This document shows positions 1-7,813 of a stretch of DNA of 15,174 bases, in pieces. This stretch comes from JAAZAI01 sp050942875 (GTDB taxonomy: Bacteria > Verrucomicrobiota > Kiritimatiellia > RFP12 > UBA3636). The position numbers were made by a program, and so were the translations under genes. The notes beneath the pieces are model-generated. The model was not told the DNA's origin and did no database searches. It was given only the letters and a program-made list of their open reading frames with translations. Every line of letters starts with the position of its first letter. Positions within the stretch are counted from its first letter, which is position 1. The stretch is from the NCBI GenBank assembly GCA_050942875.1, contig JBMNOD010000085.1:1-15174 (forward strand), in the 5' to 3' direction.

Positions 1-10
1 TGTCTAAAAA

Positions 11-70
11 CGGGGTCTGGGGTGTCCCCGGCCTGAACTACGCTCTTCTCGCTTCTCACTCCTCGCTAAA
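11..70 (+). repeat. Two-box intergenic repeat, copy A
   Basis: Box 1 is CGGGGTCTGGGGTGTCC (11-27) and box 2 is CTTCTCACTCCTCGCTAAA (52-70). Both recur in the same order and at similar spacing on the minus strand at 7901-7953. Box 1 is identical in the two copies and box 2 differs at one base (CTCCTC against CTTCTC). The sequence between the boxes has diverged. Both copies lie in intergenic DNA, which points to a dispersed non-coding repeat family. Its function is unknown. Confidence 0.75.
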
Positions 71-161
71 CAGGCACGGAGGCGTGCAGGGAGGGGCATG
101 GCAATGAAAACACGCTTCCAAAATCAGAAAGGGACGGCGACGATGCAAGGCACGGCTCGAT

Positions 162-179
162 TGCAGTGAAGGCACTGCA
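162..179. other. Perfect 7-bp inverted repeat (hairpin)
   Basis: TGCAGTG at 162-168 and CACTGCA at 173-179 are perfect reverse complements around a 4-nt loop (AAGG). No T run follows on either strand, so it does not look like a standard intrinsic terminator. It could be a protein-binding site, part of a repeat, or chance. Confidence 0.4.
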
Positions 180-327
180 CCAAACTCCCTTTCAATGCGC
201 ATGACATGGGCAATGCCGGATTTGCCTGTTACTTTTTTGACACCCACACACCCGCGCCATGCCCCAGGCCCCAGCCCCCTTGGCGTGCGGCAGCGATGTT
301 GACGCACACCCGCCGCGAATCCCTTGT

Positions 328-2634
328 CTATCCCGTACAAGCCGGGTGCATTCTTTGCCAGGCCAGCAGACAGTTCCAACTCGCCATCGAACGTGCGTAG
401 TGGTGGCCGCATTCCGGTTCGCTGAACGGATTGCGCTTGAGGCCGTCATGCCGGCTGCGAATCGCATGGATCACCTTCACGGCTTCCGCATCCATCCCCT
501 GGAAAATCATCTCGGCGGCGGCGACATACTCGAACCCCGTCATCACCTCGCCGAAATACGGGAACGGGATCTTCTGCCGTCCCCGGGGCCAGCTCGCCAT
601 GAGCAGCCCCGCCTCCTGGCCCGTGCAGAAGACGCGCATGTTGGTGAAATGACGGGAGAAGTTCTCAAGAAAGTTCCACTTCATGATCGAACGGCAGGTC
701 GTCTTGACGTTCGCAGGCGACGCCAGATCGCCGAGATCCCACAGGTGCGCCATCTGCTGGCCGACGAGCTGGTCGACCAGGCACCCCTTGCCGAGCTGGA
801 ACGGGACGTCTTCCGATCCTTCGGGTATGATCTGCTCGTAATAATCGCCGTTGAAGAGCTTCGCGTCAATCGCCGCAGACCCCTTGTCGAAGAGGCGTCG
901 ACACGTCGCGGCAAAATCGTCGTCCTTCATCGCCTTGGCCATCTCCTCGCCCGCGCGGAGCGCACCGAGGTACCAGAACCCCATCTGGGGATTCGGGCCG
1001 ATGTAGTTGACGTCCATCGTGTTGTGCTGGCTGCCTTCCATGAGGCCGTCCTGGTCGGCGTCCCAACTGCCTTCGCTCCAGGCGAAGGCGAGCGCTTTTT
1101 TGACCTGGGGCCACAGGGAACGAAGCCAGGCGTCGTCGCCGCAGATCCGCCAGTCGCGATAGGCCTTCATGATGCAGCCCATCTGCCCGTCTGCGGCCGT
1201 CCGGCCGTTGCGGGGGCTGCCGAGCGGAAGCTCGGCGCGGAAATCCATGCGTCCCGTCTCGGGATCGAGCGCCGAATTGAATTCGACGTCGCGCATCGAT
1301 CGCGAGAGATCGGGGAACAGGCAGGCGACGGCGTTCTCGTAGTTCCAGACATGCGTGCAAGAGCCCGGACAGGATCCGATGTGGTCGAAGATGCCTTCCC
1401 AGCCGCAGAGATGGCCGCTCGCAATGCGGAATGTCGTCTGGCTCTTGAGGACGGCCAAGTTCGAAAGCGCGGCTTCCTTGATGACGTCCGGCGCGTCGAT
1501 CGCGAGCGTGTCGCCCACGAACGCGAGCGTTCGCGCCTCGAGCTCCGGGAGCCGATGCACAATCTTCTGCGCGGCGTCCCAGGCGTCGGTGTAATGCCGG
1601 GAATACCAGTTCCCCACCAGCGCATCGACCCAGGCACGGCGATTGGGAAAGTTCCAGGTGAACGCGAAACGGTACGAGACTTTGCCACCCGCGGGAACGA
1701 TCTTCTTGAGACAGAGCCCACCATGCGGAACGGCCTTGGGGCCGGTCGGTCCCGGCGACAGCTCGCCGTCGCCGGTAAAATCGTCCCAAAAAGCGAGAAT
1801 CGTCTGGTTCCAGACGTTTTCAGGGCCAGTCTCTCGCCACGAAAGCGCACCGTCCCGATCCGGCGTCACGAGGGCGAAGGAGCCCCACGCCGAGCTCGTG
1901 GGCTCCACGCCGTCCGACAAGCACAGGAGGCCACGCAAACCGCCGCCTTCCCGGAACACGGTGCGTCCGCCCTCTGGGGTCTCGGTGTGGGCGAGGCTCT
2001 TCCACGTCCACCCCTTCGGCGCACCGTCGTTGCCGACGATGTTGCGCAAAAACGCGCCGATCGAGACCTCGAGGGCTTCGGAAGATGCATTTTCGACGAC
2101 ATATTCCAGCGACGCGACCGGCAGCGAACTGTCCGCGCTGTCGCCAGGGATGAACGGCGAGAAGCCCCGGATGTCAACCTTGACCGGCAGATCGCGATCG
2201 GCGAGATGGACCACGCCGAACGGAAACGCCCCGTCGAAGCTCGCCTCCCGGAATCGCGGCAGGCCCGCCTGGGGCACGGGCTGCCCTTCGGCATGGTAAT
2301 GCTCGGTCGGGTGAAGCGGCCCCGCAAGCATCGCCGCCGTCGAACCGGACGTCCCCTTGACATTGATTGCGAAGAACGTCCGGGAATCGCCCTGGCATTC
2401 ATCGCCGACAACCCCTTTGTTCGCACGATTCATGATCTCCCAGTTGACGATCTCGCCGCGCCCACTGAGCGAGATCGTCCCCGTGCCGATGCCGCCCATT
2501 GGCAAGGCGACGCGCAGCAGGTGATCGCCATCGAAATGGCGAACCACCGGCCACTGGACGCCCGCCAACGCCTGGGCAGAAGCATCTGCCGTGGACAATC
2601 CGGGGCGCTCCCCGCAAGAACCGTTGCCATTCAT
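328..2634 (-). CDS. GH116 family glycoside hydrolase (GBA2-type, beta-glucosidase/glucosylceramidase-like)
   Basis: A 768-residue protein with the two-part architecture of family GH116: an N-terminal beta-rich GBA2_N-like region (about residues 25-330) and a C-terminal (alpha/alpha)6 catalytic region (DUF608-like, about 375-765). Recognisable blocks are PMGGIGTG (45-52), CGWEG (410-414), SCTHVWNYENA (425-435), NTMDVNY (538-544) and RNPFSEPECGHHYAR (734-748). By motif comparison with GBA2 and TxGH116, Glu413 is the likely nucleophile and Asp541 the acid/base; this assignment is inferred. Characterised members hydrolyse beta-glucosides, beta-xylosides, glucosylceramide or beta-GlcNAc, and the substrate here cannot be told. 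No signal peptide is seen, so it is probably cytoplasmic. The frame opens at a TTG (2652), but ATG at 2634 is preferred because GGAAAGG lies 9 nt upstream. It is transcribed divergently from mraZ and has no sugar transporter beside it. Confidence 0.9.
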   Translation of the reverse strand: MNGNGSCGERPGLSTADASAQALAGVQWPVVRHFDGDHLLRVALPMGGIGTGTISLSGRGEIVNWEIMNRANKGVVGDECQGDSRTFFAINVKGTSGSTAAMLAGPLHPTEHYHAEGQPVPQAGLPRFREASFDGAFPFGVVHLADRDLPVKVDIRGFSPFIPGDSADSSLPVASLEYVVENASSEALEVSIGAFLRNIVGNDGAPKGWTWKSLAHTETPEGGRTVFREGGGLRGLLCLSDGVEPTSSAWGSFALVTPDRDGALSWRETGPENVWNQTILAFWDDFTGDGELSPGPTGPKAVPHGGLCLKKIVPAGGKVSYRFAFTWNFPNRRAWVDALVGNWYSRHYTDAWDAAQKIVHRLPELEARTLAFVGDTLAIDAPDVIKEAALSNLAVLKSQTTFRIASGHLCGWEGIFDHIGSCPGSCTHVWNYENAVACLFPDLSRSMRDVEFNSALDPETGRMDFRAELPLGSPRNGRTAADGQMGCIMKAYRDWRICGDDAWLRSLWPQVKKALAFAWSEGSWDADQDGLMEGSQHNTMDVNYIGPNPQMGFWYLGALRAGEEMAKAMKDDDFAATCRRLFDKGSAAIDAKLFNGDYYEQIIPEGSEDVPFQLGKGCLVDQLVGQQMAHLWDLGDLASPANVKTTCRSIMKWNFLENFSRHFTNMRVFCTGQEAGLLMASWPRGRQKIPFPYFGEVMTGFEYVAAAEMIFQGMDAEAVKVIHAIRSRHDGLKRNPFSEPECGHHYARSMASWNCLLAWQRMHPACTG

Positions 2635-2675
2635 GGATGTTGACCTTTCCAATTTTGAACTCCGCTTTCGATTTG

Positions 2676-2704
2676 ATTATGGCACAGAGAGCCGAACAGA
2701 GCAA
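2676..2704 (-). promoter_or_regulatory. Candidate sigma70-type promoter for the GH116 gene
   Basis: On the minus strand, TTGCTC (2704-2699) is followed after exactly 17 bp by CATAAT (2681-2676). The -10 is preceded by TGC, giving an extended -10 element. Transcription would start near 2669, about 35 nt before the ATG at 2634. The -35 match is weak and the -10 match is good. Confidence 0.45.
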
Positions 2705-2739
2705 GCGAGGCATGACTTGCATTTTATGCTTTACTTTTG

Positions 2740-2764
2740 GTGTCACAAAGTGTCTAATAGTGTC
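2740..2764 (+). promoter_or_regulatory. Putative MraZ operator: three GTGTC boxes with 10-bp period
   Basis: GTGTC occurs at 2740-2744, 2750-2754 and 2760-2764, separated by 5 nt each time (ACAAA, TAATA), just upstream of the mraZ ribosome binding site. In other bacteria MraZ autoregulates by binding several direct repeats with one-helical-turn spacing (GTGGG-N5 in E. coli). Number, spacing and position match that arrangement, while the box sequence differs (GTGTC). Binding by this MraZ is inferred. No convincing -35/-10 pair could be assigned to mraZ; TATGCT (2725-2730) and TAATAG (2755-2760) are only weak -10 candidates. Confidence 0.7.
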
Positions 2765-2779
2765 ATCAAAGGGGATGAA

Positions 2780-3316
2780 ATGTCAGAAAAACCCATCACA
2801 ATCCAGAACGAAGCCGACGTGCGACCGCAGGCTGCCAAGCCGATGTTCGGGCGCGCGGACCATCGTTTGGACCCCAAAAAACGCCTGACGATCCCCACAA
2901 ACTGGTTTGAACGGATGGGTCGGCCGGAAGAAGTCTACGTCATGCCCAGCCTCACGCAACGCAATTGCATCGAGGTCTTCAGCCCTTCCGAATTCGACCG
3001 GCGCACCGATGCCATGCGCGATGCCTCCCTGACCAACCCCGCCCTCTCCACCTTCCTCAGCAACCTCGGCGAACTCATCGAATGCGTCAGCGTCGACAGC
3101 CAGAACCGCATCCGCATCAAGGACTCGCTGCTGGCGTTCGCCGAGCTCACGGAGCAGGTCGTCTTCATCGGCGCAGGCTTCCACATCGAGCTCTGGGCGC
3201 TCGAAAACCGCCCGGCGATCGATGGCTCCGAGTCCCAGGTCATCGGCGAGATCCTCGCGCAGCCCAAGTTCCTCAAGAAGGTCGGCTTGAGAAAGGACGA
3301 CGACGATGACGCATGA
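2780..3316 (+). CDS. mraZ: Transcriptional regulator MraZ
   Basis: A 178-residue protein with two SpoVT-AbrB-type swapped-hairpin domains. The first carries LDPKKRLTIP (30-39) and the second VDSQNRIRI (105-113) followed by VVFIGAGFHIELWA (127-140), as in the MraZ family, where DxxxR motifs contact DNA. An N-terminal extension of about 20 residues precedes the first domain, and the tail is a run of five Asp. MraZ is a DNA-binding regulator, usually the first gene of the division/cell-wall cluster and an autorepressor. The frame is open further upstream to 2591, but the start at 2780 is chosen because AAGGGG (2769-2774) sits just before it and because upstream residues match nothing in the family. 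Its stop overlaps the rsmH start by 11 nt. Confidence 0.93.
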   Translation: MSEKPITIQNEADVRPQAAKPMFGRADHRLDPKKRLTIPTNWFERMGRPEEVYVMPSLTQRNCIEVFSPSEFDRRTDAMRDASLTNPALSTFLSNLGELIECVSVDSQNRIRIKDSLLAFAELTEQVVFIGAGFHIELWALENRPAIDGSESQVIGEILAQPKFLKKVGLRKDDDDDA

Positions 3317-4250
3317 ACCGGTCATGCTCCAGCAGACGCTTGACGCGCTCGCGCCCCGCCCCGGCGGCTTCTACATCGACGGGACGCTGGGCGGCGGCGG
3401 GCATGCGGAGGCCATTCTCGACGCGTCTTCGCCCGACTCCACGCTCCTGGGCATCGACCGCGACCGCGCCGCCATCGACCGCTGCCGCGAACGGCTCGCG
3501 CGCTTCGGCGCGCGTTGCACGTGCGTCCATTCGGACTTCGCGGCGATGCGCTCCGTGGTGCAGGCCGGCGGCTTCGGCTCCGCCGACGGCATCTTGCTCG
3601 ACCTCGGCGTCTCCTCCTTCCAGCTCGACGACCCCGAGCGCGGCTTCAGCTTCCTCGACGACGGCCCGCTCGACATGCGAATGGACGCCGGCAGCGGCCC
3701 CTCCGCCAGCGACCTGCTCGACAGCTTCCAAGGCGACTGGCGCCCGCTCGCCGCCATCCTGCGCGACTTCGGCGAGGAACCGGCGGCCGCGCGCATCGCC
3801 AAGGCCATCATGGCCGCCCACGTCAAGGCGCCCATCCGCACCACCGCCCGCCTCGCCGACATCGTCGAAAAAGCCGTCGGCGGCCGCCGCGGCGCCCGAC
3901 GCCACCCGGCCACCCGCACCTTCCAGGCGCTGCGCATCGCGGTCAACCGCGAGATGGAGCAAGTTCGCGATGGCATCGAAGCGGCCATCTCCCTCCTTGC
4001 CGAAGACGGACGCCTCGCCGTCATCACCTTTCACAGTCTCGAAGACCGAATCGCCAAGCAGACGATCGCCGCGCACGAAGGGCGCCGCATCTCGCTTCAG
4101 CAAGGCGGCGCCCGGTGGGAAGGCCGCGAACCCGCCCTCGCCCGCCTCTTCCGCAAACCGGTCGTTCCGGACGAATCCGAAATTTCAAACAACCCCCGCG
4201 CGCGTTCCGCAAGGCTTCGCGCCGCGCGCCGAATCCCAACACCTTCTTAA
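3306..4250 (+). CDS. rsmH: 16S rRNA (cytosine(1402)-N(4))-methyltransferase RsmH
   Basis: A 314-residue S-adenosylmethionine-dependent methyltransferase (MraW). It N4-methylates C1402 of 16S rRNA in the decoding centre. Family signatures are present in order: YIDGTLGGGGHA (23-34, SAM-binding loop), LGIDRD (48-53), LLDLGVSSFQLD (97-108), GFSF and PLDMRMD (113-127), RHPATRTFQALRIAVN (199-214) and ITFHSLEDR (240-248). The length is normal for the family. The start overlaps the mraZ end by 11 nt, with AAAGGA about 9 nt upstream, so translation is probably coupled. It is second in the mraZ operon. Confidence 0.97.
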   Translation: MTHEPVMLQQTLDALAPRPGGFYIDGTLGGGGHAEAILDASSPDSTLLGIDRDRAAIDRCRERLARFGARCTCVHSDFAAMRSVVQAGGFGSADGILLDLGVSSFQLDDPERGFSFLDDGPLDMRMDAGSGPSASDLLDSFQGDWRPLAAILRDFGEEPAAARIAKAIMAAHVKAPIRTTARLADIVEKAVGGRRGARRHPATRTFQALRIAVNREMEQVRDGIEAAISLLAEDGRLAVITFHSLEDRIAKQTIAAHEGRRISLQQGGARWEGREPALARLFRKPVVPDESEISNNPRARSARLRAARRIPTPS

Positions 4251-4264
4251 TTCAGGAACCTGCC

Positions 4265-4657
4265 ATGAAGCGCAAAGACAATTTCAGAAGACGCCCCAAG
4301 CTCAAGGGGAACCGCCTGTGGAGCGACAAGGTCTACACATGGTCCGTGCCCACGACGTTCGCGCTCGTGCTCATCGTGCCGGTGATCCTCCTCGTCGCCT
4401 ATGCGATCACCTACAACAGTTGCAGCGCCATCAAGATCGAAATTGGTTCGCTGGAAGACAAGCAGACGATGCTGGCCAACGAGCTCCATCTTGAAGTGTC
4501 CAAGTGGAAGGCCATGCAGACCCCCGCCAACCTGGAACGCCGCCTGCACCGGCACGGCATGGCGATGAGCACCCCGAACAGCGGCCAGCGCGTCGCCATG
4601 TCCGGCCGCGCCCGCATGGGCGGCGGCGGCGAAACCACGGTCGTCGCCTCCAACTAG
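4265..4657 (+). CDS. ftsL: FtsL-like cell division protein
   Basis: A 130-residue protein with FtsL topology: a basic N-terminal cytoplasmic tail (1-29), one transmembrane helix (about 31-50, TFALVLIVPVILLVAYAITY), then an extracytoplasmic segment (about 55-95) that could form a coiled coil and a Gly-rich end. FtsL proteins bridge FtsB and FtsQ and help activate FtsWI septal synthesis. Sequence conservation in FtsL is low, so the call rests mainly on size, topology and the position between rsmH and ftsI, the standard place. AGGAA (4254-4258) serves as ribosome binding site. The gene lies 14 nt after rsmH. Confidence 0.7.
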   Translation: MKRKDNFRRRPKLKGNRLWSDKVYTWSVPTTFALVLIVPVILLVAYAITYNSCSAIKIEIGSLEDKQTMLANELHLEVSKWKAMQTPANLERRLHRHGMAMSTPNSGQRVAMSGRARMGGGGETTVVASN

Positions 4658-4678
4658 CGCCGCGGCCGGGAGCGAAGC

Positions 4679-6517
4679 ATGGACGCCCCCTTCGAGCAGC
4701 CCCGCCGGACAGCCCCACGACGGAACCCGCTCCCGCAGGCCGCCTCCGCGCTCTGGCAAGCGCTCAGGCGTGTCGCGGAGCCGCTTCATCGCGCCTACAT
4801 CGCCTGCCTGTTCCAGGGGCGCACGTGGATCATCCTCAGCGCGCTCGCCACCTCGGGGCTGTTCGGCGCCGTCGTCTGCACGCTCTACCAGATGCAGGTC
4901 GTGGCCCCACGCTCCCAGCCTGCCGTCTCCAGCAACCGCCAGATCGAATACTTCGCCGAACCTCGCGCACGGCGCGGCGCCATCTACGACCGCCATGGCA
5001 TGGACCACCCGCTCGCCATCTCCGTCGCCTCCTGGATCGTCTACGCCGACTCCCACGAAATCACCGACGACACCCGCGCCGACATCTACCAGCGCCTCGC
5101 CGCGCTCAACGCCTTCGACGAAAAACGGCTCTTCGAAGCGATCGCCAAGACCCAGGGACGCTACAACGTCTTCGGCGAGATCGTCGACGAGGACGTCTGC
5201 CGCCGGATCAAGGCCGATCCGCTGCTCGCCCGTTGCATCGGCTGCAACGAAGTCTCCAGGCGCATCTATCCGCTCGGAAGCCAAATGTGCCACATCATCG
5301 GCGTCGTCAACGCCGAAGGCGTCGGCGCCGACGGCCTTGAAATGACCCTCGAAGAGCATCTCGCCGGCAAACACGGCTTCATCCACAGCTTCAAGGACAA
5401 CACCCGCCGCGAAATCCCCTCGAAGCGCGACCTCCACATCCCGCCCGTCGATGGCGCCGACGTCTTCCTCACCCTCGACCAGAACATCCAGCACTTCGCC
5501 GAAACCGCCCTCGACGACGCCATGGCCGAGACCGCCGCCCAGGCCGCCTGGACGATCGTGATGGACGTCAAAACCGGCGACATCCTCGCCATGGCCTCGC
5601 GGCCCAATTTCGATCCGGCCCGCTACGGCAAAGCCGATCCCCTCAGCAAGTGGAACCGCGCCATCTTCACCAACTACGAGCCCGGCTCGACAATGAAGGG
5701 CATCACCTTCGCCGCCGGCATCAACGAAGGCGCGTTCCGCACCAACTCGCTCGTCAACTGCGACAACGTCCCCTACGCCGGGCGCCTCCTCAGCGACCAT
5801 GTCCGCGGCGACATCACGCTCACCGTCGCCACGCAAAAATCGAGCAACCGCGGCGCCTCCCGCGTCGCCATGGCGCTTGGCCGCTACACAATGGAATCGT
5901 ACCTCAAGGAATTCGGCTTCGGCCGCAAGACCTGCATCGACCTCCCCGGCGAAGGCACCGGCATCATGACGCCGGCCCAGAAGTGGTCCGAGCTCCAGTC
6001 CATCCGCATCGCAATCGGCCAGGGCATCGCCGTCACCGGCATCCAGATGGTCAACGCCTACGCCGCCATCGCCAACAAGGGCGTGCTCATGCAGCCCCAC
6101 ATCGTCTCGAAAATCGTCGGCTCCGACGGCAGGACGATCCGCCAGGCCAAGCCGACCCCCATCGGCCGACCCATCACCGAAAAGACCGCCTCCGACCTCG
6201 TCTTCATGCTCTGCACCGTCACCCGGCGGGGCGGCACCGGCCGCCGCGCGCGCTTCCCCGGCTACGAAGTCGCCGGCAAGACGGGCACGGCGCAGATGGC
6301 CGTCCCGGGCGGCTACTCGGCCACGGACTACACCGCCTCGTTCGTCGGCTTCTTCCCCGCGCGCGATCCACGCATCTGCATCCTCGTCGCGCTCGAAGCC
6401 CCCAAACCCAGATACCACGGCGGCACCGTCGCCGCGCCCGTCTTCGCCCGGATCGGCGCCGCCACCGCCCGCTACCTCGAAATCCCGCCGGACCACCCGG
6501 ACGAAATCATCGAATAG
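4679..6517 (+). CDS. ftsI: Class B penicillin-binding protein FtsI/PBP3 (septal transpeptidase)
   Basis: A 612-residue bitopic protein: cytoplasmic N-terminus, one transmembrane helix (about 49-71), a PBP dimerisation domain beginning at RARRGAIYDR (96-105), and a transpeptidase domain. The three catalytic boxes are intact: STMK with Ser337 as acylated nucleophile (337-340), SSN (388-390) and KTGTA (534-538). It crosslinks septal peptidoglycan with FtsW. The ATG at 4679 lies 21 nt after the ftsL-like stop, behind a GGGAG (4668-4672). A Spo VD-type PASTA tail is absent, which favours FtsI. The cluster stops here: no murE or murF follows, and the stop codon overlaps the end of the convergent folC by 11 nt. 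Confidence 0.95.
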   Translation: MDAPFEQPRRTAPRRNPLPQAASALWQALRRVAEPLHRAYIACLFQGRTWIILSALATSGLFGAVVCTLYQMQVVAPRSQPAVSSNRQIEYFAEPRARRGAIYDRHGMDHPLAISVASWIVYADSHEITDDTRADIYQRLAALNAFDEKRLFEAIAKTQGRYNVFGEIVDEDVCRRIKADPLLARCIGCNEVSRRIYPLGSQMCHIIGVVNAEGVGADGLEMTLEEHLAGKHGFIHSFKDNTRREIPSKRDLHIPPVDGADVFLTLDQNIQHFAETALDDAMAETAAQAAWTIVMDVKTGDILAMASRPNFDPARYGKADPLSKWNRAIFTNYEPGSTMKGITFAAGINEGAFRTNSLVNCDNVPYAGRLLSDHVRGDITLTVATQKSSNRGASRVAMALGRYTMESYLKEFGFGRKTCIDLPGEGTGIMTPAQKWSELQSIRIAIGQGIAVTGIQMVNAYAAIANKGVLMQPHIVSKIVGSDGRTIRQAKPTPIGRPITEKTASDLVFMLCTVTRRGGTGRRARFPGYEVAGKTGTAQMAVPGGYSATDYTASFVGFFPARDPRICILVALEAPKPRYHGGTVAAPVFARIGAATARYLEIPPDHPDEIIE

Positions 6518-7799
6518 CCTCCAGCGCCTCGCCCACGAGGAAAAGGGAGCCGCACACCACGACCGTCTCCCCCGCCGCAAGCGCATCGGCCTTCGCCGAC
6601 GCCAGCCCTTCTTCAAGGCTCGCGCAAGGCACGGCCTCAAGGCCGTGCCGCCGCGCAACCGCCGCCAGCGCCTCCGGCGCCGTCGATCGCGGGTTGCTCA
6701 ACGGCACGGTCCACACCCTGCCGCAGACCGGCGCGATCACGCGGAAGAACCCTTCCGCGTCCTTGTCCGAACACTGCCCCGCCACGAAGCGCAATCGCCG
6801 CCCGCAGCCCGCGTCGCGCAGCGCGCGCACGAGCGCCGCCGCGCCGTCGGGATTGTGCGCGCCGTCGACCAGCACGTCCGGCTGGCCGCCAACACACTGG
6901 AAGCGGCCGGGCCACTCCGCCGACGCCAGCCCCCTGGCGACCGTCTTGCGATCAAACGGAAACGACAGCGCCTCCCCCGCCGCCTCGATCGCCGCCACGG
7001 CCGTGGCGACGTTCTCGACCTGGTACGACGCCGCCAACGCCAGCGGCACGGCGCCATAGTCTTCCTCCGCGCTCGCCACCGCGAGCCGCTGCACATGCAG
7101 GTCGCCCGAAAGGCGGCGCACCGACACCGTCTCGTCCGCGCGCACCAGACGCGACCCGCGCGTCTTCGCCGTCGCCGCGATCGCCGCAAGCGCCTCGTCC
7201 GGCATCGCGCCGCAGACGACCGGCGCGGCGAATTTCACGATGCCCGCCTTCTCCAAGGCGATCTTCTCCAGCGTGTCGCCCAGGAACACCGTGTGGTCGA
7301 GGCCGATGCGCGTGATGACGCTGACGAGCGGGCGCAGCACGTTCGTGGCGTCGAGCCGCCCGCCCATCCCCGTTTCGACCGTGGCGATGTGCACGCCCTG
7401 CCGCGAAAACCAAAGCAGCGCCAGCGCCGTCATGCACTCGAAAAACGTCGGCGGGGCGCCGCCGTCGAGCTCGACGCGCAACGCGGCCGTCTCGACCTCT
7501 TCAAGCAGCGGATGGAGCTCGTCGTCCGGGACCTCGACCCCGTCGATCTTGAACCGCTCGTTGAGCCTCACCAGATGCGGCGACGTGTAGAGCCCCGACT
7601 TGAAGCCCGCCGCCGTCAGCACCGACGCGATCAGCGCCGCGACCGAGCCCTTGCCGTTCGTCCCGGCGATGTGGACCACGGCCAGGCCGCGCTCGGGATG
7701 GTCGAGGCGCTCGAGCAGCGCAAGCGTCGTCTCAAGGCCGGGCTTGATCCCGAACGCCCGCCGGGCAAAAATTCGTTCGATTCGTTTCTGGTTTTTCAT
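6507..7799 (-). CDS. folC: Bifunctional dihydrofolate synthase / folylpolyglutamate synthase FolC
   Basis: A 430-residue Mur-ligase-superfamily enzyme that adds glutamate to dihydropteroate and extends folate polyglutamate tails using ATP. Motifs in order: HIAGTNGKGSV (43-53, P-loop), TSPHLVRLNER (72-82), ETGMGGRLDATN (142-153), GLDHTVFLGDTLEKIALEKAGI (166-187) and VDGAHNPDGA (311-320). Length is typical. The reading frame continues to a TTG at 7835, but ATG at 7799 is preferred because GGGAAAG lies directly upstream and family members start near the KRIERIF block. It stands alone on the minus strand, converging with ftsI, with no other folate gene in view. Confidence 0.96.
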   Translation of the reverse strand: MKNQKRIERIFARRAFGIKPGLETTLALLERLDHPERGLAVVHIAGTNGKGSVAALIASVLTAAGFKSGLYTSPHLVRLNERFKIDGVEVPDDELHPLLEEVETAALRVELDGGAPPTFFECMTALALLWFSRQGVHIATVETGMGGRLDATNVLRPLVSVITRIGLDHTVFLGDTLEKIALEKAGIVKFAAPVVCGAMPDEALAAIAATAKTRGSRLVRADETVSVRRLSGDLHVQRLAVASAEEDYGAVPLALAASYQVENVATAVAAIEAAGEALSFPFDRKTVARGLASAEWPGRFQCVGGQPDVLVDGAHNPDGAAALVRALRDAGCGRRLRFVAGQCSDKDAEGFFRVIAPVCGRVWTVPLSNPRSTAPEALAAVARRHGLEAVPCASLEEGLASAKADALAAGETVVVCGSLFLVGEALEAIR

Positions 7800-7813
7800 T
7801 TCTTTCCCGCAGA

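Larger units (their letters stand above)
1..327. other. Non-coding region downstream of the GH116 gene
   Basis: No convincing gene is visible here. The ORFs that cross it lack recognisable motifs and run into the antisense of the GH116 gene. It contains one copy of a two-box intergenic repeat (11-70) and a perfect 7-bp hairpin (162-179). No clear factor-independent terminator for the leftward GH116 gene can be seen, because no hairpin is followed by a T run on the minus strand. Everything left of position 1 is unknown. Confidence 0.6.

Noticed and set aside
209..238. A plus-strand terminator-like element (GGCAA...TTGCC followed by six T)
   Set aside because: The stem is only 5 bp with an 8-nt loop and 6 nt separate it from the T run. 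No plus-strand gene upstream in the window needs it.
259..2643. A 794-codon open frame on the plus strand, antisense to the GH116 gene
   Set aside because: It has no recognisable domain and is rich in Arg, Ala and Pro as expected for the complement of a GC-rich gene. The minus strand has a clear GH116 protein.
2591..2779. N-terminal extension of mraZ
   Set aside because: The extra 63 codons cross the operator and the divergent GH116 promoter and resemble no MraZ. The start at 2780 has a good ribosome binding site.
4247..6658. An 803-codon open frame on the minus strand across ftsL, ftsI and the end of folC
   Set aside because: It is antisense to ftsI, which has all three penicillin-binding motifs, and its product is Gly/Asp/Val-rich without motifs. 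It is an artefact of codon bias.
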